In this document: in pieces, positions 1 to 5,327 of the stretch
How positions within the stretch are numbered: the first letter of the stretch is position 1
How the letters are laid out: every line of letters begins with the position of its first letter
Source: OMOG01 sp041485845
GTDB lineage: Bacteria > Acidobacteriota > Terriglobia > Bryobacterales > Bryobacteraceae
Direction: 5' to 3'
Assembly (NCBI GenBank): GCA_041485845.1
Contig: JBGPKH010000625.1
Coordinates: 1 to 5,327, forward strand
DNA: 5,327 bases
Program-made: the position numbers and the translations under genes
Notes under the pieces: model-generated
Database searches by the model: none
What the model was told of the DNA's origin: nothing
What the model saw: only the letters and a program-made list of their open reading frames with translations

Positions 1-110
1 CGCGCCTGGCCGCCGCGCGCAACGTGCGTTACGTGAACCTGGAGGTGGGGTTGGGCCACGCGGGCCGGCAGAAGGAAATGCTGGACTGGCTGGAGTGGAA
101 CCTGCCGTAA
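1..110 (+). CDS. C-terminal end of a probable alpha/beta-hydrolase (5' truncated by window)
   Basis: Only the last 35 residues are present, read in the frame whose codons begin at base 3 and ending at TAA 108-110. The visible tail contains VGLGHAGRQKEMLDWLEWNL. A Gly-x-Gly-His turn followed by an amphipathic helix with Leu-Asp-Trp-Leu is how many alpha/beta-hydrolases and S9-type peptidases end, with the His as the last member of the catalytic triad. The fold assignment is an inference from this short piece; nucleophile and acid residues lie outside the window, so substrate and subfamily cannot be given. The stop codon shares one base with the ATG of the downstream membrane-protein gene, so the two are probably co-transcribed and translationally coupled. 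That the frame is coding is fairly sure; the family is about even odds. Confidence 0.55.
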   Translation, partial: RLAAARNVRYVNLEVGLGHAGRQKEMLDWLEWNLP

Positions 111-2284
111 TGCAACGGTCCACCTTCCGCTGGTTCTACCTGCTCTTCTTCCTATCCGGGATCCCCGCCCTGATCTACCAGATCGTGTGGCAGCGGACCC
201 TGTTCGCCATTTACGGCGTCAACATGGAGTCGGTGACGATCGTGGTGAGCGCGTTCATGCTGGGACTGGGCCTCGGCAGCCTGGCCGGCGGCCACATCTC
301 GAAGAATGCGGCGGCGCCGTTGCTGTTGCTGTTCGGCGGCATCGAACTGGGAATCGCGGCCTATGGGGTGGCATCGCTGCCGGTCTTCCACGCGGTGGCC
401 CGATTCACGGCGGGCGCGCCGCCGCTCGAGACCGGGCTGCTGTCCTTGGCCCTGGTGCTGGTCCCCACCGTGCTGATGGGCGCGACGCTTCCCCTGCTGG
501 TGGCGCAACTGGTGAAGCTCTCGGGCAACGTGGGCCGGTCGGTGGGCATCTTGTATTTCGTCAACACCCTCGGTTCGGCGGTGGCGTGCTTCGTGGCGGC
601 GCTCGTCACCATGCGGCGCCTGGGCATGTCGGGGTCGGTAGCGGTGGCTGCCGCACTCAACGTGCTGGTGGGCTCGTCGGTGATCGTGATGCACTTTCGG
701 TGGCGGGCGCACGGGGAATCCCGGTACGAGGCCGGCTCGCTCCGCGCTGCTCCGCCGCTGCTGCCGTTTCCCCTGGCGATGGTCCTCGCCACGCTGGCGG
801 GTTTCCTCTCGCTGTGCTACGAGATCGTCTGGTATCGACTGTATTCGTTCGCGACCGCCGGCCCGGCGCAGTGCTTCTCGTTCGTACTGGGCGCTTTCCT
901 GGCGGGCATCGCTTTCGGATCGCTGCTCAGCCGCCGCTTGTGCGCAAAGACGCACGTCGAATCATTGACCCGCCAGATCGCGACGCTGGTGGTGCTGGCC
1001 AACCTGCTCGGGTTCGCCGTCGCTCCGGCGGTAGCCCTGATGGTGCAACACATGAGCTACCTCTGGACCCTGCCGCTGGCCGCGGTGACGGCGGGACTGC
1101 TGGGGGCCACGTTCCCGCTGCTGTGCCACATCTCCGTGCGGCCCGACGAGCGCGCCGGCGTGGGCCTGAGCTATCTCTACCTCGCCAACATTCTCGGCTC
1201 GGCGGCGGGAAGCTGGCTGGTAGGATTCGTGCTGATGGACTATTTCGCGCTGCGCTGGATCTCCGTGTTTCTGGCGCTGCTCGGCATGGCGGTGGCGATG
1301 GCTCTGTTCGGCGCCGCCCGCCGGCCTGTCGCGGCGATCCTGTGCGCCGGAGTCGCTGCGGCCTTGGTCCTCTCTTCCGGCCCGCTGTTTGCCTCGGTCT
1401 ACAGGCAGATGGAATACAAGCGGGAGTGGCGCGATCCGGGCGCGCGGCTGATCGACGTGGTGGAAACGCGCAGCGGCGTGGTCACGGTGGACGCGGACGG
1501 CGCCATCTTCGGCGGCGGCGCGTTCGACGGCTGGATGACCACCAACGTACGCGAGACCGACCTGCTCATCCGCCCGCTGGCGCTGAGCTTTTTCCACCCC
1601 GCTCCCAAAGACGTGCTCGAGGTCGGTATGTCGGGCGGCGCGTGGTCGGAGATCATCGCCAATCATCCTCAGGTCGAGCGCCTCGTGGTCGTCGAGATCA
1701 ATCCCGGTTACCGGGAGGTGGTGCGGCGGTATCCCATGGTGGCGCCGCTGCTGCGCAATCCCAGGGTGGAAGTCGAGATCGACGACGGACGCCGCTGGAT
1801 GTTCCGCCACCGCGAGAGGAAGTTCGACGTGATCGTGATGGACACGATCTACTACTGGCGCGCCCATGCGACGAACTTACTCTCCGTGGAGTTTCTGGAC
1901 CTCGCGCGGCAACTGTTGAAGCCCGGGGGGATCGTCTATTACAACACGACCTACTCGTGCGATGCGCAGCGCACGGGCGCCGCGCATTTCCCATACGCCT
2001 ACCGCTTCGGTCCCTTCATGGCAGTGAGCGACAGCCCGATTCCGGTCGACCGCGAGCGCTGGCGGAAAATCCTGACGAGCTACCGGCTGGAGGGCAAGCC
2101 CATCCTGGACCTGGCACGGACCGGAGATAGAGACCGGCTCGACTACATCTTGAAGAAGGCCGACACTCTGCCCGGAGAAACCTACGATTCCGAGGAAATG
2201 GAAACGCGGGAGAACATCCTGCGGCGCACCGCAGGCAGGCCGATCATCACCGACGACAACATGGTGACGGAATGGCGGCAGTGA
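110..2284 (+). CDS. Polytopic membrane protein with C-terminal spermidine-synthase-like domain
   Basis: A 724-residue protein of the 'fused MFS/spermidine synthase' type. Residues 1-430 are hydrophobic, with about 13 likely membrane segments, and contain a duplication: LIYQIVWQR near 21-29 recurs as LCYEIVWYR near 235-243, and MGATLPLL near 123-130 recurs as LGATFPLL near 331-338. Residues 450-615 resemble the SpeE Rossmann fold: HPAPKDVLEVGMSGG (496-510) is the glycine-rich cofactor loop, VVEINP (527-532) holds the ribose-binding acid, DDGRRW (558-563) the adenine-site Asp, and KPGGIVYYN (604-612) a late strand. The usual D-x-x-D-P catalytic signature is replaced by DTIYYWRAHATNLLS (578-592), so ordinary spermidine synthesis is doubtful; the reaction is unknown. 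The start is placed at ATG 110 because it forms a TAATG overlap with the upstream stop; an in-frame GTG at 95 would add five residues. The TGGAG at 91-95 is rather far upstream (14 bases), favouring reinitiation. Coding status is certain and family likely; function is not known. Confidence 0.9.
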   Translation: MQRSTFRWFYLLFFLSGIPALIYQIVWQRTLFAIYGVNMESVTIVVSAFMLGLGLGSLAGGHISKNAAAPLLLLFGGIELGIAAYGVASLPVFHAVARFTAGAPPLETGLLSLALVLVPTVLMGATLPLLVAQLVKLSGNVGRSVGILYFVNTLGSAVACFVAALVTMRRLGMSGSVAVAAALNVLVGSSVIVMHFRWRAHGESRYEAGSLRAAPPLLPFPLAMVLATLAGFLSLCYEIVWYRLYSFATAGPAQCFSFVLGAFLAGIAFGSLLSRRLCAKTHVESLTRQIATLVVLANLLGFAVAPAVALMVQHMSYLWTLPLAAVTAGLLGATFPLLCHISVRPDERAGVGLSYLYLANILGSAAGSWLVGFVLMDYFALRWISVFLALLGMAVAMALFGAARRPVAAILCAGVAAALVLSSGPLFASVYRQMEYKREWRDPGARLIDVVETRSGVVTVDADGAIFGGGAFDGWMTTNVRETDLLIRPLALSFFHPAPKDVLEVGMSGGAWSEIIANHPQVERLVVVEINPGYREVVRRYPMVAPLLRNPRVEVEIDDGRRWMFRHRERKFDVIVMDTIYYWRAHATNLLSVEFLDLARQLLKPGGIVYYNTTYSCDAQRTGAAHFPYAYRFGPFMAVSDSPIPVDRERWRKILTSYRLEGKPILDLARTGDRDRLDYILKKADTLPGETYDSEEMETRENILRRTAGRPIITDDNMVTEWRQ

Positions 2285-2306
2285 ACGCCTGCCGCTTGCC
2301 GGCGCG

Positions 2307-2328
2307 CGCGGCTCCGATCTGAGCCGCG
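2307..2328 (+). terminator. GC-rich hairpin after the membrane-protein gene, possible terminator
   Basis: An exact 8-base inverted repeat (CGCGGCTC at 2307-2314 and GAGCCGCG at 2321-2328) encloses a 6-base loop, 23 bases after the stop of the membrane-protein gene. It lies between convergent genes, where a terminator for either strand would be expected. No run of T follows on either strand, so it is not a classical intrinsic terminator. It may act as a 3' end stabiliser or be chance in GC-rich DNA. Confidence 0.3.
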
Positions 2329-2357
2329 GCCGTAAGGAAGCGGATACTGCCAGGCTG

Positions 2358-2614
2358 CTACCGCCAGTTTTTGAGCTTCGGCCAAGCCTCATGGAGCGGC
2401 CATTTCATTCCGCGGCAGTAGAAGATCTCGAAATGCTCGCAAGGCACCGAATAGGGATGCCCGACGCGGCCGGCCTTCTAAGCGAGGCGAACTTCGTCTC
2501 CAGCACTTCCTGGCGATCCTCCATGACGATCACGCCGGTGTAGTCGCGCGGTCCCCACAGGAAGTAGTACTGGTGGCCGCTGATGCCCTTGGGGAGTCCA
2601 TACTTTGCGCCGAA
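2358..2614 (-). pseudogene. Remnant of a GT39-type glycosyltransferase (C-terminal piece, frameshifted)
   Basis: No intact gene lies here, but the - strand keeps two protein pieces in different frames that together read like the end of a dolichyl-phosphate-mannose-type (GT39) membrane glycosyltransferase. The first, 2614 down to 2483, contains KYGLPKGISGHQYYFLWGPR and then MEDRQEVLETKFAS. The second, 2477 down to 2361, contains GHPYSVPCEHFEIFYCRG and ends PKLKNWR before TAG at 2358-2360. Joining them requires one lost base around 2475-2482, where the downstream frame also meets a TAG (2478-2480). Upstream, the first frame closes at TGA 2639-2641, with no catalytic N-terminus or membrane segments, and glmU begins only about 25 bases away. 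The piece YTG-VIVM also looks slightly shortened relative to the form I remember. Family identity is recalled from acidobacterial proteins, not searched. I read it as a decayed leftover; a sequencing error could explain the frameshift but not the missing front. Confidence 0.65.
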
Positions 2615-2663
2615 CCCCGCGGCCGTCCTTTGAACCCGTCACGTGGATCGAAAGTGCGCCTCC

Positions 2664-4061
2664 CTACTTCCGCAGCGCCCTCCGCTTCTTCGCCCATGCT
2701 TCCTTATTCACCTGCCGCCCGCGGCCGATCGCCAAAGCATCCGCAGGCACCGGGTCGGTGATCACCGACCCCGCGCCCACATACGCCCCGTCGCCAATCT
2801 CGATCGGCGCCACGAGCGTCGAGTTACTGCCCACGAACACCCCCTCGCCGATCTTCGTCTGGTGCTTGCGGAAGCCATCGTAGTTGCACGTGATGGTCCC
2901 CGCCCCGATGTTCACGTTGGCGCCGATCTGCGAGTCGCCCAGGTAGGCCAGGTGACTGGCCTTGGCGCCGGCCCCCATCCGGGTCTTCTTCAATTCCACG
3001 AAATTGCCGATGTGCGCGCCCTCCTCCACGTGGCTCTCCGGGCGCAGGCGCGCGAACGGCCCGGCATGAACGCCGCGCTCCAGGCGCGATGATGCCACCA
3101 TGGTGAAAGGCCCGATCTCCACCTGGTCCGCCAGTTCGGAATCTCTCACGATCGCGCAGGCGCCGATCCGGCAATTGTCGCCGATCGCCGTCCGCCCGAG
3201 GATCTGCGCAAACGGCTCCACCACACTATCGATTCCGATGCGCACGTCCGCGTCGATCGTCACCGTCTCCGGCTTTTCGATGGTCACGCCCGCGAGCATC
3301 AGCTCCCGCACCTTGCGTTCGCGAAAGATGCGGTCCACTTCGGCCAGCTCGACGCGGTTGTTGATGCCCAGCACCTCCCGCGGATCGTCGATCTTCGCCA
3401 CTTTCAGCGGATGGCCCGCCAGCGCCAGGATCTTCACCATGTCGGTGAGGTAGTACTCCTGCGCGGGATTGTCGGGCCGGAGCTCGTCCAGGTGCTTCCA
3501 GAACAGGTCGCTGTCAAAGCAGTAGATCCCCATGTTGGCTTCGCGGATGGCCAGTTGTTCCGCGGTCGCCGCCTTCTGCTCCACCACCTCCACGGCCCGC
3601 CCGCGCGCGTCGCGAATGACGCGGCCATAGCCGGTAGGGTCGCTCATGTCGGCCGCCAGCAGCACGCCGCCGGAGCCGCCCGCGGCCTGCACTTCAACCA
3701 ACCGCCGCAGCGTCTCCGCGCGCAGCAGCGGCCCATCGCTGTAGAAGATCACCAGGTGGCCGCCCAACCCTGCCAGCGCCTCGCGCCCCACCATGAGAGC
3801 GTGCCCCGTGCCCTTCTGCTCCGCTTGCTCGATGAATCCGATTCCCGGGGTAGTCACCGCCTTGCGTACCTCTTCGGCCTGGTATCCCAGCACCACGAAA
3901 ATGCGCTCCGGCGGGGCAAGTTCGAGTGCCGTCGCCGCTACGTGCTCCACCAGCGTCTTGCCACCGGCGCGGTGCAGCACTTTCGCCTGGCGGGATTTCA
4001 TCCGGGTGCCGAGACCGGCTGCCAGAATGACGACTGTTACGGGCGTCTGCATGATTACCAT
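2664..4061 (-). CDS. glmU: Bifunctional UDP-GlcNAc pyrophosphorylase / glucosamine-1-phosphate acetyltransferase GlmU
   Basis: GlmU acetylates glucosamine-1-phosphate using acetyl-CoA and then couples the product to UTP, giving UDP-N-acetylglucosamine in the cytoplasm for peptidoglycan and other envelope glycans. The 465 residues match the family's usual 450-470. The N-terminal uridylyltransferase domain shows LAAGLGTRM (13-21) with Lys27, EQKGTGHA (81-88), the metal-site segment YSDGPL (107-112, Asp109), GYGR (144-147), VEQK (160-163) and GINNR (232-236). The C-terminal left-handed beta-helix starts near 265 and carries ARLRP (337-341), GNFVELKK (352-359), the catalytic His370 in SHLAYLGD (equivalent to E. 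coli His363), NIGAGTITCNYDG (384-396) and a basic tail. The start at 4061 is supported by a TAATG overlap with the upstream yvcK-type gene and by an AGAGG ten bases before it; an ATG three codons later is the alternative. One oddity: the usual Gly-Asp before Pro-Leu is Ser-Asp-Gly here. Identification is secure. Confidence 0.97.
   Translation of the reverse strand: MVIMQTPVTVVILAAGLGTRMKSRQAKVLHRAGGKTLVEHVAATALELAPPERIFVVLGYQAEEVRKAVTTPGIGFIEQAEQKGTGHALMVGREALAGLGGHLVIFYSDGPLLRAETLRRLVEVQAAGGSGGVLLAADMSDPTGYGRVIRDARGRAVEVVEQKAATAEQLAIREANMGIYCFDSDLFWKHLDELRPDNPAQEYYLTDMVKILALAGHPLKVAKIDDPREVLGINNRVELAEVDRIFRERKVRELMLAGVTIEKPETVTIDADVRIGIDSVVEPFAQILGRTAIGDNCRIGACAIVRDSELADQVEIGPFTMVASSRLERGVHAGPFARLRPESHVEEGAHIGNFVELKKTRMGAGAKASHLAYLGDSQIGANVNIGAGTITCNYDGFRKHQTKIGEGVFVGSNSTLVAPIEIGDGAYVGAGSVITDPVPADALAIGRGRQVNKEAWAKKRRALRK
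2752..2771. repeat. Perfect 20-base palindrome inside the 3' end of glmU
   Basis: The half-site GGGTCGGTGA (2752-2761) is followed directly by its exact reverse complement (2762-2771), with no spacer. It encodes part of the AGSVITDPV segment of GlmU, where the protein sequence is constrained, so it may be a coincidence of codon choice. No other copy was noticed in the window. Confidence 0.85.
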
Positions 4062-5071
4062 TATGACTGCGCCTCTTTGCGCCGTCTGCCTTCCTGGGCC
4101 AGCCGGACCACGGTAGCGGCGGTGGCGCCCGGATCGTGGCGAACCTTTTCCGTGAGGTGCGCCAGGCGTCCGGCCATGACCTTCAGTCCGCCCTTGAACA
4201 GGGCATCGATATCGTTTTCCACGGGCAGGGCTTCCTTCTGCGCGTAGCGCTTCTTCACTGCCTGGGTAATCGGCCGGATGTTGACGATCGCATAGTCCAG
4301 CAGCTTGCCGCCGCAGTGCTGGTGGATCGCGCGAACATGGTCGGAGGCGCGAAACTCATCGGTCTCCCCGGGTTGCCACATCAGGTTGACGAAGTATGCC
4401 TTGACCGCTCGAGATCGGCGAATGGCGGCGGGAATTCCGTTCACCAGCAGGTTCGGGATCACGCTGGTGAACAGCGATCCCGGGCCCAGCGTGATCACGT
4501 CGGCCTCGGCAATGGCGCTGAGCGCGGCGGGAACCGGGCGCGCCGTGCGCGGGATCAGGCGGACGCGCCGGATGCGCTGCCGGCTGCGGCTGATGCGGGT
4601 TTCGCCGACTACCCGCGAGCCGTCCGTCAGGGTGGCCTCGAGCGCCACGTTGGCATCCGTGGACGGATAAATGCGGCCGGCGATTTTGAGTACTTCCGAC
4701 GAGGCCCTCACCGCGTCCGGGAAATCGCCCATCACCTGGGTGAGGGCCATGAGGAACAGATTGCCGAAGCTGTGGCCTTTGAGGCCGCGCCCGGCGGAAA
4801 ACCGGTATTGAAACAGGCGCGACAGCAGGGCCGAGTCCTCACTCAGCGCCACCATGCAGTTGCGGATGTCTCCGGGCGGCAGCACGTCGAATTCGCGGCG
4901 CAGCCGGCCGGAGCTGCCGCCGTCGTCGGTCACCGTGACGATGGCCGTGATGTCGAGCGTGGGAGTCTTGGGATCGCCGGGGCCGGCGTACTGTTTCAGG
5001 CCTTCCAGCAGCGCCGACAACCCGTTGCCGCCGCCCATCGCAACCACGCGAAGTGGTGAGGTGTCTTCCAT
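4061..5071 (-). CDS. yvcK: YvcK/GlmR-family UDP-GlcNAc-binding regulator (CofD-like fold)
   Basis: This 336-residue protein belongs to the YvcK (UPF0052) family, related in fold to the 2-phospho-L-lactate transferase CofD. In Bacillus subtilis the homologue (also called GlmR) binds UDP-GlcNAc, is needed for growth and normal shape on gluconeogenic carbon sources, and stimulates GlmS; whether the same holds here is inferred. Diagnostic motifs are in order: MGGGNGL (12-18), the nucleotide-binding TVTDDGGSSGRLR (46-58), PPGDIRNCMVAL (65-76), GHSFGNLF (99-106) and TLGPGSLFTSVIPNLLV (194-210). There is no signal peptide or membrane segment, so it is cytoplasmic. The ATG at 5071 is the only sensible start, since the GGGNGL loop follows 11 residues later; no Shine-Dalgarno sequence precedes it. 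Its TAA (4061-4063) overlaps the glmU ATG by one base, and the TPR gene ends 49 bases upstream on the same strand, suggesting an operon. Family assignment is secure; the regulatory role is likely but inferred. Confidence 0.93.
   Translation of the reverse strand: MEDTSPLRVVAMGGGNGLSALLEGLKQYAGPGDPKTPTLDITAIVTVTDDGGSSGRLRREFDVLPPGDIRNCMVALSEDSALLSRLFQYRFSAGRGLKGHSFGNLFLMALTQVMGDFPDAVRASSEVLKIAGRIYPSTDANVALEATLTDGSRVVGETRISRSRQRIRRVRLIPRTARPVPAALSAIAEADVITLGPGSLFTSVIPNLLVNGIPAAIRRSRAVKAYFVNLMWQPGETDEFRASDHVRAIHQHCGGKLLDYAIVNIRPITQAVKKRYAQKEALPVENDIDALFKGGLKVMAGRLAHLTEKVRHDPGATAATVVRLAQEGRRRKEAQS
4072..4076 (-). promoter_or_regulatory. Weak Shine-Dalgarno (AGAGG) for glmU
   Basis: AGAGG lies within the last codons of the yvcK-type gene, ten bases before the glmU ATG at 4061. 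Its spacing suits that ATG better than the in-frame ATG nine bases later (19 bases away), so it supports the upstream start. Together with the TAATG overlap it allows both reinitiation and independent loading of ribosomes. Confidence 0.5.
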
Positions 5072-5120
5072 GGGAAAGGGAGTGCGAGGCGCGCTCGGAC
5101 CTTACAAATACACGTGCGTT

Positions 5121-5327
5121 TTACCAGCCCTTCTTCTCAGGCCAAACATTTTTTTCGGGCCAGGGATTCTTTTCGGGAAACAGCAGCGCGTCGAAGGGCG
5201 GCTGATTGGCGAGCGGGGCGAAGTCCGCATCCTGCCGCGCCATCATGCGATTGCGCGGCTCCAGCTCGATGGCCCGTTTCAAATTGGCATACGCGCTGAG
5301 GGGGTCCCCGCCGAGCGCGTGCGCCAG
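5121..5327 (-). CDS. C-terminal end of a tetratricopeptide-repeat protein (5' truncated by window)
   Basis: The last 68 residues are present, ending at TAA (5121-5123). Residues 11-27 include AYANLKRAIELEPRN, a typical second TPR helix with its small-Ala and Leu-x-Pro-x-Asn ending. Next comes DADFAPLANQPPFDALL (33-49), the form in which many bacterial TPR proteins close the repeat stack. TPR arrays mediate protein-protein contacts; the partner is unknown and any signal peptide or other domain lies outside the window. After residue 49 the chain ends in an unusual tail of three hexapeptides, FPEKNP, WPEKNV and WPEKKG, plus a final Trp. The gene reads towards the yvcK-type gene with a 49-base gap and no obvious terminator or convincing promoter, so it may be the first visible gene of a TPR-yvcK-glmU operon. 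TPR assignment is confident; role unknown. Confidence 0.8.
   Translation of the reverse strand: MAHALGGDPLSAYANLKRAIELEPRNRMMARQDADFAPLANQPPFDALLFPEKNPWPEKNVWPEKKGW
5124..5180 (-). repeat. Three degenerate 18-base repeats encoding (F/W)PEK-x-x
   Basis: Three consecutive 18-base units encode FPEKNP, WPEKNV and WPEKKG, followed by a terminal TGG (Trp). The DNA copies differ at several bases while the Pro-Glu-Lys core is kept in all three, which fits selection on the peptide rather than a very recent duplication. The middle unit contains a run of seven A on the coding strand (5149-5155). Confidence 0.75.

Noticed and set aside
187..2130. A 647-codon open frame on the + strand overlapping the membrane-protein gene
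   Set aside because: It is rich in Arg, Gly and Ala with no recognisable motif, as expected from an out-of-phase reading of GC-rich coding DNA; the other frame has clear membrane segments and a Rossmann domain.
2573..3092. Three overlapping + strand open frames (62, 92 and 149 codons) beginning in or near the intergenic region
   Set aside because: They run antisense through the well-conserved GlmU beta-helix domain and show no recognisable protein features.
3411..4247. A 278-codon open frame opposite glmU and running into yvcK
   Set aside because: Composition is typical of antisense GC-rich DNA and it has no domain signal; the real genes are on the - strand.
4455..4481. Imperfect hairpin (GGGAT/ATCCC and CGCTG/CAGCG with a two-base bulge) within the yvcK-type gene
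   Set aside because: It lies inside a conserved coding segment, has a bulge and no T-run; chance pairing is likely at this GC content.
4136..5059. A 307-codon open frame opposite the yvcK-type gene
   Set aside because: It is an antisense shadow; the opposite strand carries all the family motifs of YvcK.
5100..5150. Possible promoter before yvcK (TTGGCC-like and TATTTG-like hexamers on the - strand)
   Set aside because: Both are poor matches to sigma-70 boxes and the gap from the upstream gene is only 49 bases, so there is no support for a separate promoter.
5102..5155. A run of seven A in the TPR gene where loss of one A would give a basic alternative tail ending at TAA 5102-5104, and a 15-codon mini-ORF from the ATG in that frame
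   Set aside because: The run is short, no stimulating structure was seen, the mini-ORF has no ribosome site, and the in-frame repeat tail is the simpler reading.

Overview
The window is GC-rich (about two thirds G+C by eye) and almost fully coding, with a compact bacterial layout. Two features suggest an acidobacterium of the Solibacter/Bryobacter type: a large membrane protein fused to a spermidine-synthase-like domain, and a GT39-type glycosyltransferase C-terminus remembered as common in that phylum. This placement is from memory and is tentative; no rRNA or other phylogenetic marker is present.

Left part (1-2284, + strand). The window opens inside the last codons of a protein that looks like the end of an alpha/beta-hydrolase. 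Its stop codon overlaps the start of the next gene by one base (TAATG). That gene encodes a 724-residue membrane protein: about 13 membrane segments in two duplicated halves, followed by a Rossmann-type domain related to spermidine synthase but without the usual aminopropyltransferase active-site signature. Its substrate is unknown.

Middle (2285-2663). This is the meeting point of convergent genes. It holds a GC-rich hairpin just after the membrane-protein gene and, on the - strand, a decayed C-terminal fragment of a GT39-like glycosyltransferase with an apparent one-base frameshift and no N-terminal part.

Right part (2664-5327, - strand, read right to left). A TPR protein (only its C-terminal end is in the window) is followed after 49 bases by a YvcK/GlmR-family gene and then, with a one-base TAATG overlap, by glmU. 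GlmU makes UDP-N-acetylglucosamine, the precursor for peptidoglycan and other envelope glycans. YvcK/GlmR of Bacillus subtilis binds UDP-GlcNAc and controls carbon flow into that pathway. The tight coupling therefore places a likely sensor of UDP-GlcNAc directly with the enzyme that makes it.

No tRNA, rRNA, CRISPR array, insertion sequence or phage gene was seen. The points most worth a second look are the yvcK-glmU coupling, the altered active site and predicted sidedness of the SpeE-like domain, the glycosyltransferase remnant, and the aromatic hexapeptide tail of the TPR protein.
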